From DAISKN01 sp963716925 (lineage in GTDB: Bacteria; Acidobacteriota; Vicinamibacteria; Marinacidobacterales; SMYC01): 64,000 bases of DNA. Below, piece after piece: positions 9,914 through 18,130 of this stretch (position 1 is the stretch's first letter; each line of letters starts with the position of its first letter). A program made the translations under genes and the position numbers. The stretch spans positions 186,001 to 250,000 of the forward strand of contig CAVQUX010000006.1 in assembly GCA_963716925.1 (NCBI GenBank), in the 5' to 3' direction. Below the pieces are notes generated by a model. That model was not told the DNA's origin and ran no database searches. It saw only the letters and a list, made by a program, of their open reading frames with translations.

Positions 9914-11321
9914 ATGCGTCTCGACACCGTGATTCGGGGCGGCACGATCGTGACCGCCGACGACACCTACCGCGCCGACATCGGGATAACCGGGGGGAAA
10001 ATCAACGCCATCGGCGTCGATCTCGAGGGCGCCGAGAGCCTGGACGCCTCGGGGAAGCTGGTCCTCCCCGGGGGCATCGACGTCCATACCCACCTGGACA
10101 TGCCCTTCGGTGGAACGGTGACGGCGGACGACTGGACCAGCGGCACCACCGCCGCCGCCTGCGGCGGCACGACCACCGTCATCGACTTCGCCATCCAGGA
10201 TTTCGGGAAATCGCTGCGAGAGGGGGTCGACGCCTGGTTCGCCCGCGCGGAAGGCAAGGCGGCGATCGACTATTCCTTCCATACCATCGTTCGCGACTTG
10301 AAGGAATCCCATCTGAAAGAGATGGACGCCCTCGTCGCCGACGGCATCACCACCTTCAAGCTCTTCATGGCCTACCCCGGGGTCTTCATGGTCGACGACG
10401 CGACCATCTTCCAGGCGATGCTGCGAACGCGGGACAACGGCGGTCTCATCTGCATGCACGCCGAGAACGGCGGGGTCATCGACACGCTGGTGAAGCGGGC
10501 GCTTCTGGAGGGCCACACCGAGCCCAAGTGGCACGCGCTCACCCGCCCGATGACCGCCGAGGCCGAGGCCACCCGAAGGGCGATCGCTCTCGCGGAGATG
10601 GCGGGGGTTCCCGTCTACATCGTCCACCTCTCCGCGGGCGACGCGATGGAGGAAGTCCGGCGCGCCCGGGAACGAGGCCTTCCGGTTTTCGCCGAGACCT
10701 GCCCCCAATATCTCTTCCTTTCCTATGACGACTACGAGAAGCCCGGCTTCGAGGGCGCCAAGTACGTGATGTCGCCGCCTCTCCGCCCGAAGGGAAACGA
10801 GGAACGCCTCTGGAACGGGCTTTCGACGGACGCCCTCCAGGCGGTCTCGACCGACCACTGCAGCTTCTGCATGAAGGAGCAGAAGGAGCTGGGGAAGGGC
10901 GACTTCAGCAAGATCCCGAACGGAGCGCCGGGGATCGAAAATCGGCTCATGCTCCTGCACGAAGGCGGAGTCAACCGGGGCCGCATCACCATGAACCGCT
11001 TCGTCGAGCTGGTCTCGACTCGTCCGGCGAAGATCTTCGGCCTTTACCCGCGGAAGGGCTCGATCTCCGTCGGGGCGGACGCCGACCTCGATCCTCTGGG
11101 ACGCGAAGCGCAAGTGGACGATCAGCGCCAAGACCCACCGGATGAAGGTCGACTACAACGCCTACGAGGGAACGGAGGTCACGGGAGTATCCGGACACCG
11201 TCCTCCTGCGCGGTAAGGTGGTGGTTCGCGACCAGAAGCACGTCGGGAGCAGCACCGACGGAGCCTTCGTTCGACGAGCAGGCAGGCACAGCGCGGACTC
11301 CGGACGGGAACGCCCCGATGA
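9914..11321 (+). CDS. hydA: dihydropyrimidinase (D-hydantoinase), frameshifted C-terminus
   Basis: Cyclic amidohydrolase that opens dihydrouracil or dihydrothymine, step two of reductive pyrimidine breakdown. Motifs: GGIDVHTHLDMPF (metal pair), TTFKLFMAYPGVF (carbamylated Lys of the KxFMA motif), CMHAENG, YIVHLSAG, AVSTDHCSFC, and KIFGLYPRKG near the C-terminus. After VGADADL (about 11090) the frame must shift to read LWDAKRKWTISAKTHRMKVDYN and again near 11170 to read GYPDTVLLRGKVVV. The exact stop is therefore uncertain; it is placed next to the following ATG, in keeping with the overlaps seen in this genome. An NCS1 transporter near 46 kb may feed this pathway. Confidence 0.88.
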
Positions 11322-11956
11322 AGACACGAGCCTGGCTCAAGACCACGATCGCGGTGATCGCCGTCGCCGGCCTCGGGGCCTGGGGCTACTACGAGGCGAT
11401 GAAGCGGGCGTGGATCCGCTACAACGAGTACGACATTCGCTCCGAGGGCTCGCTTCCGGTCGGCGATCTCGCGCCGGATCTCGAGCTCGCTGCGGCCGAC
11501 GGCTCGGGCACCCGGAAGATCTCCGATCTGTACCGCGAGAAGCCGCTGGTGCTGGTCTTCGGCAGCTACACGTGACCGCCTTTTCGAGCCAGGTTGGCCG
11601 AAGTCGAAAAAATCCGCAAAGACTTTGAGGACGAGGTGGAGCTCGTCCTGGTGTACATCAAGGAAGCCCATCCCGAGGACGAGTGGCAGATGGACTCGAA
11701 CGTGGAGTCGGAAGTCGTCTTCGAGCAGCCGAAGACCTTCGAGGCGCGCATGGATCTCGCGCGCACGTTCCTGGATCGAATGAAGGTCGAGAGCGAGACG
11801 CTCGTCGACGACGTTCGCAATACGGCCATGGCCTGCTACGCTGCCTGGCCCGAGCGCATCTACGTCATCGACCGGGAGGGCCGCATCGTCTACAAGGGCG
11901 GCATGGGCCCGTTCTATTTCGCGCCGGATGAGCTTCGCGAGTTCCTTAGAACATGA
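11318..11956 (+). CDS. iodothyronine-deiodinase-like selenoprotein (thioredoxin fold)
   Basis: A 212-residue membrane-anchored protein read through an in-frame TGA at 11573-11575. Residues 8-24 form a transmembrane or signal segment. Residues 75-93 read VLVFGSYTUPPFRARL, with U at residue 86; this is the active-site signature FGSxTUPPFR of iodothyronine deiodinases. Downstream residues LVLVYIKEAHPEDEW match the family's second conserved block, in which His is usual, and RIYVIDREGRIVYKGGMGPF the last thioredoxin-fold strand. A hairpin of SECIS type follows the TGA directly. ORFs before and after the TGA are in the same frame, so no frameshift is needed. The biochemical role in bacteria is unknown; selenol-dependent peroxide or halide reduction is inferred. 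Machinery genes selA, selB and selD are not in this window. Confidence 0.88.
11573..11610 (+). promoter_or_regulatory. bacterial SECIS hairpin of the deiodinase-like gene
   Basis: TGA at 11573-11575 is followed by TTTTCGA (11581-11587), GCC, loop AGGTT (11591-11595), GGC, a five-base bulge, and TCGAAAA (11604-11610). The outer seven pairs and inner three pairs are perfect. The loop AGGUU resembles the AGGUC apical loop of the Escherichia coli fdhF element, with G at position two and 15 bases between TGA and loop. Confidence 0.8.
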
Positions 11957-12210
11957 AGAGCGGCTGAGATACCCCCGCCTCTCGCTCTCCTCGCCTTTCT
12001 GGCCGTCCCGCCGCAGCCTTCGCGCTCGGTTCCCCTCGTTCGAGTCGACCCCGACGGGCTGGCGTCGTCCGGGTCGAAGAATGCCGAGCTCGCCGCGTCC
12101 CGCGCGGGAATACCGCTTGCGTCTCCTGACCGACCGCTTCCGGGCGAGCTTCGCCGAACCTTGCGGCGCGGTTTTCCGGCTTGCACACTGGTCCGACAGA
12201 AAGTAACATG
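11957..12210 (+). other. intergenic stretch with possible truncated 5' gene end
   Basis: No intact gene is seen. Reading from about 11970, one frame gives PPLALLAFLAVPPQP, which looks like a signal peptide, followed by about 55 unrecognised residues up to a stop near 12208. There is no start codon in place (ATA). It may be the front of a secreted protein gene cut off by the accessory patch that follows. Confidence 0.3.
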
Positions 12211-12214
12211 AACT

Positions 12215-12234
12215 GACAGTACTACAGTACTGTC
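12215..12234. promoter_or_regulatory. perfect 9+2+9 palindrome, probable operator
   Basis: GACAGTACT, two bases, AGTACTGTC: a perfect inverted repeat 11 bases before the GTG at 12246. The core AGTACTACAGTACT also fits the cyanobacterial LexA-box pattern (RGTAC, four bases, GTWC), but the gene behind it is not a known SOS gene, so autoregulation by the ribbon-helix-helix protein of this operon is an equal possibility. Confidence 0.6.
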
Positions 12235-12245
12235 GAACTGGAATC

Positions 12246-12625
12246 GTGCCCGTCGTAACCCGCCTTCCTCACCGGCTGGGCATCATCCTGCCGTCGCGAG
12301 ACCGGCGGGCCGACGGCTGTCCGCCTCGACCCGGCGCACCGTTCAACAGGCGGTCGCCGGTTGGTTCTCTCGCGCGTTCCCGGGTACCACCGAGGACCGG
12401 TTCCAGATGCGCTCGCGTCTGCGAGGCCGCTGGAGCTCGGCAACGGGCGTCACGGTTGAGGAAGTTGATGAGGTCTGGACTTATTGCACGACCGCGGTTT
12501 TCCGCAAACAGCGGTCCGGCCTGGTCCGGTTGGCGGAGTGGGTTGCCATCGAGGCCAATCAAGAGGCCGTGGCCATTCTGATAGACAACGGCATGGAGTT
12601 GGTCGCTGGAAAGGAGACGTCATGA
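12246..12625 (+). CDS. small conserved-looking protein, first gene of accessory operon
   Basis: Function unknown. The intact part (from 12407) reads VTVEEVDEVWTYCTTAVFRK and ends LAEWVAIEANQEAVAILID plus NGMELVAGK, resembling small hypothetical proteins whose C-terminus places a catalytic-looking NQEAVAI next to a beta hairpin. Upstream the frame stays open but has no start; a GTG at 12246 in another frame (VPVVTRLPHRLGIILPSRD) joins well if one base is wrong near 12315, giving about 126 residues. It sits directly after the palindrome, and its stop overlaps the next ATG (ATGA). The start is therefore a reconstruction. Confidence 0.45.
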
Positions 12626-12945
12626 GCATCAAGGAACTGGAGGCGAAGCTGAATCGGCGGCTCCAGCAGGTCAATAAAGGTTACGCCGTGAAGAATCTCA
12701 AGCGCCTGCCCAATGGCGAGTACTGGTTCGACCTGGCCATGACCTTCAATGCGAGGGACATGGCGAAGGTGAATCGCGTTTTCTCCGAGCTGCTCTCGCA
12801 AGGACAGCGCCGCAGACGCCAGACGGTGCAGGCAAAGTTCTACCTATCGGCCGACACTTACGACCGGCTGCGCAAGCAAGCCGCTGAGCGCGGTCTCAAG
12901 CAATCCGCTCTCGTTGAGGAAGCGCTTCAGAGCGCGCTCGCCTGA
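12622..12945 (+). CDS. ribbon-helix-helix (CopG-like) protein
   Basis: 107 residues. The C-terminal 45 residues (VQAKFYLSADTYDRLRKQAA, then GLKQSALVEEALQSAL) have the strand-helix-helix pattern of ribbon-helix-helix DNA-binding proteins, in which the KFYLS strand would enter the major groove. The N-terminal 60 residues (IKELEAKLNRRLQQVN, PNGEYWFDLAMTFNARD) match no family I know. AAGGAGA at 12611 is a strong ribosome site and the ATG overlaps the previous stop. A protein of this type often autoregulates a two-gene toxin-antitoxin or plasmid-like unit; the upstream palindrome would suit it as operator. Confidence 0.7.
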   Translation: MSIKELEAKLNRRLQQVNKGYAVKNLKRLPNGEYWFDLAMTFNARDMAKVNRVFSELLSQGQRRRRQTVQAKFYLSADTYDRLRKQAAERGLKQSALVEEALQSALA

Positions 12946-13239
12946 ACTGCGCCAGCTCTTCGTCGGTCGCGGCGGCACGTGCCTCAGGGTCATGGTTCGC
13001 TTCGAGCTCACTCTGCGGACGATCCCTGGCCGCCGGGGCCGCACCAAGGGCGAAGCCAGCTAAGTCGCGCCTGGTGCCGCTCGTAGACGATGGGACTCGT
13101 CGAGACAATCTTCATGACGGCCCGCGTATCCACAGGGGCGCCGAGACGCCGTTCACGAATCCCTCGTACGACTCCCGTCCTTTCCTGGGCTTGGACCGGG
13201 GGACGAGCGGACGCCGGAGGCCGCTCGTCCCCCGACCCG
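12946..13239. other. no gene recognised
   Basis: 294 bases between the ribbon-helix-helix gene and the glycerophosphodiesterase stop. Short open frames on both strands have no family resemblance or ribosome site. No strong hairpin terminator or repeat was seen. Confidence 0.4.
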
Positions 13240-14484
13240 TTACTTCAAACCCATGCAGTTGGCGTAGTACGTCACCGTGGCCGCCCAGTCGCTGAAGATT
13301 CCGAGAATCCCGACCTCCTTGGCGAGCACGTCGAGGACCTCGAACATGTCACCGTCGTTGTCGATCGAGTCGGCTACGGACTGGTAGTAGTAGGTGGGAG
13401 GAGGCCCCTGGGCGTTCTCAAGAAAACCGGAGCGCTCGAGGGTCCAGGTGATGATATCCATCCCGGCCGCCTTCGCCGCGAGCGCGTACTCGGAGGCGAC
13501 GATCTTCCCGCCGGCGTCGAGATCCAGGAGAGCGAACATGGGAGGGGCGACGATGTTCACGCCCTGTCCCGCTTTCGCCTGCATGTCCGCGTAGATCGCG
13601 CCGAAGCTGACGTCGAAGCTGGGGTTGTCCACGCGGGCGTCGAGGTATACCGCCTGCTTGCCGAACGCCGGCTCGTTCTGGATCCAGTAGAGGACGTCGT
13701 TGAGGTTGAAGGACTGCGGCCAGACCTTGCGGGCCGACACGCCGGCCACCTTGTACTCGTCGATCATCTGCTGAGCGTAGTCTTCCTGGGTGTAGTCGCC
13801 CTCGTAGGGCATCGGCACGAGCGCTTCCTTGAGCTCGGGAGTCATCCCGACCCCCAGGTCCTTGAAGAGCTCGATGCTCTCGGCGTGGGTCAGAAGGGTG
13901 CCGCAGGTCGAGTACAGGTCGGTCCGGAAGTTGGCCGTACCACCCATGTACTCTTCCACGGTTGCGGCGTTGGGCCTGCTGGCGTCCATCTTGCCGCAGA
14001 GCGTCTTGAACTCCGCGAGAGTGATGTCGCTCGTGCAGCAGACCACGTTCTTGAATGGAGTGGGAGAGGTGAAGTCCGGAGGACTGGTGCACTTCTCCGC
14101 GAGGTCGGTGGCGACGATGTTGGTGGTGGTGTGCAGATCGCACTGGGAGTGGCGGCACACGAGCTCGCGGTCCTTGGTGAAAGTCACGTCGCATTCCACG
14201 ATGCCCGCTCCCATGCGCGCGCCGGCCTCGTACGACTCCCGGGTATGCTCGGGAAACTGCATGCAGGCCCCGCGGTGGCCGATTGAGAAGTTGGACTTCT
14301 TGAAAGGACCGTTGGCGCACTGCTGGAGCGCGCGCTTGAGCGGGCTCGGATCCATCTTTTCCACGAGATAGAACGGGCGCGGTCCGAGTTGCACGGGCTT
14401 GGCTTTCGCGACCTGACTTCGCCCCTCCGCCGAGTAGAGGGCGAGCGAAGCGAGAGCGAGCGGAATAACGGCTACCTTCTTCAT
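13240..14484 (-). CDS. secreted glycerophosphodiester phosphodiesterase
   Basis: Hydrolyses glycerophosphodiesters to glycerol 3-phosphate and an alcohol outside the cytoplasm. Residues 1-24 form a signal peptide. Catalytic landmarks: IGHRGACMQFPEHT with the acid-base His, the family Glu (normally PENT, here PEHT), IVECDVTFTKDRELVCRHS with the metal-binding E.D and second His. The length of 414 residues exceeds the minimal domain (about 250); extra cysteines (CTSPP, VVCCTSD, STCGTLL, YANCMGL) suggest disulfides, as in larger secreted eukaryote-like GDPDs. The C-terminal MDIITWTLERSGF carries the barrel's last strand. It stands alone, divergent from nothing close; about 215 bases lie upstream. 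Confidence 0.9.
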   Translation of the reverse strand: MKKVAVIPLALASLALYSAEGRSQVAKAKPVQLGPRPFYLVEKMDPSPLKRALQQCANGPFKKSNFSIGHRGACMQFPEHTRESYEAGARMGAGIVECDVTFTKDRELVCRHSQCDLHTTTNIVATDLAEKCTSPPDFTSPTPFKNVVCCTSDITLAEFKTLCGKMDASRPNAATVEEYMGGTANFRTDLYSTCGTLLTHAESIELFKDLGVGMTPELKEALVPMPYEGDYTQEDYAQQMIDEYKVAGVSARKVWPQSFNLNDVLYWIQNEPAFGKQAVYLDARVDNPSFDVSFGAIYADMQAKAGQGVNIVAPPMFALLDLDAGGKIVASEYALAAKAAGMDIITWTLERSGFLENAQGPPPTYYYQSVADSIDNDGDMFEVLDVLAKEVGILGIFSDWAATVTYYANCMGLK

Positions 14485-14699
14485 GAAACCTCCGTTTCGA
14501 TTGTTCTAGTCCTGTTGGCGAGGACGGGGGGACGCTAGCAGGCGACGGTTACAGGCTCGTGATGGGAGGTTTGAGTGTTCGTTTCGCGATTGTGAATAGA
14601 GCTTGACGAGACGGCCCGAGCATCGACGGAGGGGGAACGGATCAGGACCGCCCGGGCGACGCGGTGGAAAGCGAACGGCGGATCACCGCCTCCGACCGA

Positions 14700-15647
14700 C
14701 TACAGGTCGAGGTATCTTCCCCGTCCCTGCTCCCGTCCTCTTTCGTACACCACTTTCGCCGCCGCCACGTCCTCGATGGCGATCCCCTGCGACTCGAAGA
14801 GAGTGATGGCTTCGGGCGCGCGGTCGATTCCGTGGGCGACGACGTTCCCGAGCTCGCGGACGCTCTCCCAGGACAGCTTCCCCGCCTCGACGACGGCGAC
14901 CAGGTCGCCGCACTCGATCATCGCCTGTTCGACGGAGTCGGCGGCGATGACGTCCGCCCGCGTCACCGCGAGCTCGTCGATCTCGCGGCGGTTCACCGCG
15001 TTCGAGCCGACGGCGTTCACGTGGTGCCCGGGCGCGAGCCAGGCGCCGAGGAGAACGGGCTCCCTGGAGCTCGTCGCGGTCACCAGGATCTCCGACTCGT
15101 CCGCCACTTCCTCCGGGCGCAGGGCCGGGCGAACGGGGAGCCCGAGGACCGTGGTCATCTCGTCGCAGAAACTCTTTCGCCGCTCCGGGTCGCGGCTCCA
15201 GACGGTCGCTTGCGAGACCCGCCGGGATGCGGCGATCGCCTCGAGCTGCGATCGTGCCTGCCATCCGCTTCCGTAGATTCCAACGCGCGACGCTTCCCTT
15301 GGCGCTAGGTAGCGCGTCCCGACCGCGGTCGCGGCGCCCGTCCGGATCTGCCCCAGGCGGTCGGCCGACATCATCGCCACCAGCTCTCCCTTCCCCGACT
15401 CGAAGAGGAGGAAGTAGAAGCGCGCGCCGGAGGGTCCGGTGGTGTAAGCCTTGAGCCCGGCGTAGCCGAGGGCATCGCTCCCGGCGGAAAGGACGTGCAG
15501 CACGAGCTTCTCCAGCCGGACCCGCGCCCGCGGGCGGTTCACCGCCTTCTTCTCTCCCAGGAGACGGAACGCCTCCTCGACCCGGGCCACGGCTTCCGTC
15601 ATCGGGAGGAGCATCCCGACCTCGTCTTCGGTGAAGAAAATCGCCAT
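14700..15647 (-). CDS. ornithine cyclodeaminase/mu-crystallin family dehydrogenase
   Basis: NAD(P)-binding imine-reductase or cyclodeaminase-type protein, 315 residues, full length. FFTEDEVGMLLPMTEAVARVEEAF begins like the family (first part shown in pieces: FTEDEV, LLPMTEAV); the Rossmann motif is VGIYGSGWQAR (GxGxQA variant); KAYTTGPSGARFYFLLFES and VNAVGSNAVNRREID contain the conserved substrate-binding region. Members include ornithine cyclodeaminase, alanine dehydrogenase and ketimine reductase, and sequence alone does not separate them. It is divergent from the Nudix gene, with start codons about 45 bases apart, so they may share a regulatory region. Confidence 0.88.
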   Translation of the reverse strand: MAIFFTEDEVGMLLPMTEAVARVEEAFRLLGEKKAVNRPRARVRLEKLVLHVLSAGSDALGYAGLKAYTTGPSGARFYFLLFESGKGELVAMMSADRLGQIRTGAATAVGTRYLAPREASRVGIYGSGWQARSQLEAIAASRRVSQATVWSRDPERRKSFCDEMTTVLGLPVRPALRPEEVADESEILVTATSSREPVLLGAWLAPGHHVNAVGSNAVNRREIDELAVTRADVIAADSVEQAMIECGDLVAVVEAGKLSWESVRELGNVVAHGIDRAPEAITLFESQGIAIEDVAAAKVVYERGREQGRGRYLDL

Positions 15648-15692
15648 TCTTTGACTCTCCTCGGGTCGGATGATAGATCAGCGAGGGTCGCC

Positions 15693-16244
15693 ATGAGCGT
15701 TCCCGCGGACGAGTACCGTTTCTGTCCCAAGTGCGGCGGAGCGCTCGATTCCAGGGTCCTCAAGGAGAACGAGCCCGAGAGGCTCGTCTGCCGCCTTTGC
15801 GAGTTCGTGTTCTTCCTGAATCCCAAGGTCGCGGCGGGAACGCTCTTCCAGCTCGAGGGCAAGCTCGTGCTCCTGAAGCGGGCGATCGAGCCCGGCTACG
15901 GCAAGTGGGTCTTCCCGGGCGGCTTCGTGGATCGCGGCGAGACGGTCGTCGAGGCCGCGATTCGAGAGACACGGGAGGAAGCGAACGTCGAGGTGCGGGT
16001 ACGCGAGCTCGTCGACGTCTTCTCCTACTCCGGTTCGCCCATCGTCGTCGTCGTGTATGCCGCCGACGTCGTCTCGGGAGAGCCGCGGGCCGCGGACGAG
16101 AGCCTGGAGCTCCAGACGTTCGCGCCCTCGGAGATACCGTGGGAGGAGCTCGCGTTCCCGAGCACCCGCGACGCGCTCCGCGCCTACGCGCGGCGTTATT
16201 TCTGCCCGCGGGAGGAACCGCGGAAGACCCGGAGGACTCCTTGA
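15693..16244 (+). CDS. Nudix hydrolase with N-terminal zinc ribbon
   Basis: 183 residues. Residues 9-34 hold two CxxC pairs (FCPKCGGA, VCRLCEFVF), a zinc ribbon as in NADH pyrophosphatase-like Nudix enzymes. The Nudix box runs from GGFVDRGETVVEAAIRETRE to EANV, with REEANV-type metal-binding glutamates. It likely hydrolyses a nucleoside-diphosphate derivative such as an ADP-ribose or NADH type; the specificity is not visible. The ATG at 15693 follows GAGGGTCGCC, and the stop overlaps the TTG start of the next gene by four bases. Confidence 0.9.
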   Translation: MSVPADEYRFCPKCGGALDSRVLKENEPERLVCRLCEFVFFLNPKVAAGTLFQLEGKLVLLKRAIEPGYGKWVFPGGFVDRGETVVEAAIRETREEANVEVRVRELVDVFSYSGSPIVVVVYAADVVSGEPRAADESLELQTFAPSEIPWEELAFPSTRDALRAYARRYFCPREEPRKTRRTP

Positions 16245-17035
16245 ATCGATTCGCCGGAAGAGTCGCCCTCGTCACCGGCGCGAGCCGCGGGATCGGCCGC
16301 GCCATCGCCGAAGCCTACCTCGAGGAAGGAGCCAGGGTAGCGCTCTGCGCCCGGTCGATTTCGGAGCTCGAGGCGCTCGCGGCCGGATGGAATCGGAAGG
16401 ACCGCCGGGCCATCGCCCTCCCCTGCGACGTCACCTCTCGAGACGAGGTCGCGCGCGCCCTCGACGAAGTGGAGAAGAGCTGGGGAAAGCTTCACATCCT
16501 CGTGAACAACGCGGGCATCTCGGGGCGGACGCCGATGGATTCCGCGGATGACGAGACCGCCGAGATCGACGAGAGGTGGGATCGGATCCTGGCGACGAAC
16601 TTGAAGGGGAGCTACCTGGTGACGCGGCGGGCGCTTCCGCTCATGAGCTCCGCGGGCGGACGCATCGTCAACATGTCTTCGGTCCTCGGGCGCTTCGGAG
16701 TCCCCGGCTACGCCGCGTACTGCACGGCGAAGCATGGAATCATCGGCTTCACCCGGGCGCTCGCCCTGGAGCTCGCCCCCCGGGGAATCACGGTGAACGC
16801 CCTCTGCCCCGGCTGGGTGGAGACGGACATGGCGGAGCAGGGCATTCGCGAGACGGCCGCGGTCCTCGGGATCCTGCCTTCGGAGTTTCGCGAGCAGGCG
16901 ATCGCGGGGGTTCCGCTCAAGCGCTTCCTCGATCCGCCGGAGATCGCGAAGCTGGTGCTCTACCTCACTTCCGACGACGCCTCGGCCATCACCGGCCAGG
17001 CCTACAACATCTGCGGCGGACAAGTGATGAGCTGA
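16241..17035 (+). CDS. short-chain dehydrogenase/reductase
   Basis: Classical SDR of 264 residues. The cofactor motif is TGASRGIG (TGxxxGxG) at residues 12-19, NNAG follows at about 89, and the catalytic Ser-Tyr-Lys is in MSSVLGRFGVPGYAAYCTAKHG. The end ASAITGQAYNICGGQVMS is typical of the 3-oxoacyl-ACP reductase/2,3-butanediol group. The start is TTG at 16241, overlapping the Nudix stop, and matches the family start FAGRVALVTG. Substrate unknown. Confidence 0.92.
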   Translation: MNRFAGRVALVTGASRGIGRAIAEAYLEEGARVALCARSISELEALAAGWNRKDRRAIALPCDVTSRDEVARALDEVEKSWGKLHILVNNAGISGRTPMDSADDETAEIDERWDRILATNLKGSYLVTRRALPLMSSAGGRIVNMSSVLGRFGVPGYAAYCTAKHGIIGFTRALALELAPRGITVNALCPGWVETDMAEQGIRETAAVLGILPSEFREQAIAGVPLKRFLDPPEIAKLVLYLTSDDASAITGQAYNICGGQVMS

Positions 17036-17059
17036 AAAGCTCCGTGCTAGGATCTGGGT

Positions 17060-17269
17060 ATGTCCGACAAAGTCAAAGTGTACGGAAAAGCCGGCTGACC
17101 CTACACCGCCGCGGCCCGTGAGGCCTATGCGGAGCGCGGGGTCGAGTACTACGACGTGAAGTCCAATCCCGAGCACTTGAAGGAGATGCTCTCGGTGACC
17201 GGCGGCGGAAGGGCCGTACCCGTCATCGTCGACGGTGGCACGGTGACCGTCGGCTATGGCGGGACGTGA
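17060..17269 (+). CDS. glutaredoxin-like selenoprotein
   Basis: 69 residues when TGA at 17096-17098 is read as selenocysteine. KVYGKAGUPYTAAARE replaces the redox-active cysteine of the glutaredoxin CPYx motif with U13 (UPYT), and the other glutaredoxin landmarks are in place: YYDVKSNPEHLKEML, the cis-proline segment RAVPVIVDGG, and the glycine-rich end VGYGGT. Without readthrough only 12 residues would be made, and there is no start for the rest. Sec with no second cysteine suggests monothiol-type chemistry. A hairpin follows the TGA. It lies 24 bases after the SDR and 51 before the racemase, in the same direction. Confidence 0.88.
17096..17132 (+). promoter_or_regulatory. bacterial SECIS hairpin of the glutaredoxin gene
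   Basis: After the TGA: CCGC (17109-17112), GGCC, loop CGTGA (17117-17121), GGCC, bulge TAT, GCGG (17129-17132). Eight pairs with one bulge, 18 bases between TGA and loop, G at loop position two. The loop is less like the model element than in the other two selenoprotein genes. Confidence 0.6.
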
Positions 17270-17320
17270 GGTGTCTGACAGCCGGCGGTTCGCCGGCCCC
17301 GATCCAAAGATGACAGGAAC

Positions 17321-18130
17321 ATGACGCGGCCTGCCTGGAAGCACGTGATCGGCATCCTCGGAGGTCTCGGCCCTCACGCGCACATCGAGTTCGAAAGCCT
17401 TCTCCTCGAAGCCACCGGAAGAGCGCTGGGGAGGGCCGCCCTCGACCAGGATTATCCACCCTGGGTGGTCTCGTCGATTCCGACCACTCCCGACCGCACC
17501 CGGGCGCTCCTCGAGGGATCGGAGTCTCCGGTCGACTCGCTGGTCGAGAGTGCTTCGCGTCTCTCGCAAGCGGCCTTCGCCGTCATTCCCTGCAACACCG
17601 CCCACGCGTTCCTGGCAGAAGTCCGACGCCGCTCTCGGCTCCCCTTTCTCGACATGATCCAGGTGACCGCGGAGCGTGCGGTCGAGAGAGTGGGAGCGAG
17701 GGGGAGCATCGGCCTCCTCGCGGCGTCGGGGACGCTTCGCGCCGACCTCTACCGGAGGAAGATTCACGCGCTCGCGCCGGAAGCGCGCGTCCTGAGCCCT
17801 CTCGATCTCCGGAACGGGGAGGAGCTCCAGGAACGCCTGGTCATGGAGCCCATCTTCGGCCCGCGCGAGAACGGCGGCCGCGCCGGCGGCGGGATCAAGT
17901 CGGGAGCGTTTCACGATCCCGGCAAACGCGAAGAGCTCGCGGAGCCGATGCGCGAGGCCGCGCGCCGGCTGAAGGACGCGGGAGCCGCCCTCGTTCTGAC
18001 CGCCTGCACGGAGATCCCGCTCGTCCTCGGCCGCGAGTCGGTCGGGGAGATTCCGCTCCTCGATCCCATGGCGGTCGCGGCGGAAGAAGCCGTCGAGATC
18101 GCTCTCGGGCGAAAACCCCTTCCTGCCTGA
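17321..18130 (+). CDS. aspartate/glutamate racemase family protein
   Basis: 269 residues, cofactor-independent racemase fold. The two catalytic cysteines are both present: C91 in IPCNTAHAF and C229 in TACTEIPLVL. IGILGGLGPHA near the N-terminus is the usual start of the aspartate racemase subgroup. An unusual insert around residues 185-200 (RENGGRAGGGIKSGAF) is longer than in the standard enzyme. The stop overlaps the next ATG (TGATG), opening a five-gene overlapping run. It may supply D-amino acids or act on a related substrate. Confidence 0.88.
   Translation: MTRPAWKHVIGILGGLGPHAHIEFESLLLEATGRALGRAALDQDYPPWVVSSIPTTPDRTRALLEGSESPVDSLVESASRLSQAAFAVIPCNTAHAFLAEVRRRSRLPFLDMIQVTAERAVERVGARGSIGLLAASGTLRADLYRRKIHALAPEARVLSPLDLRNGEELQERLVMEPIFGPRENGGRAGGGIKSGAFHDPGKREELAEPMREAARRLKDAGAALVLTACTEIPLVLGRESVGEIPLLDPMAVAAEEAVEIALGRKPLPA

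Noticed and set aside
11573..11575. Frameshift or premature stop in the thioredoxin-like gene
   Set aside because: The frame before and after the TGA is the same and the residue at that point is the family's selenocysteine, so a frameshift does not fit.
12215..12234. Definite SOS (LexA) box
   Set aside because: The consensus match is to the cyanobacterial form and no SOS gene follows; called only an operator.
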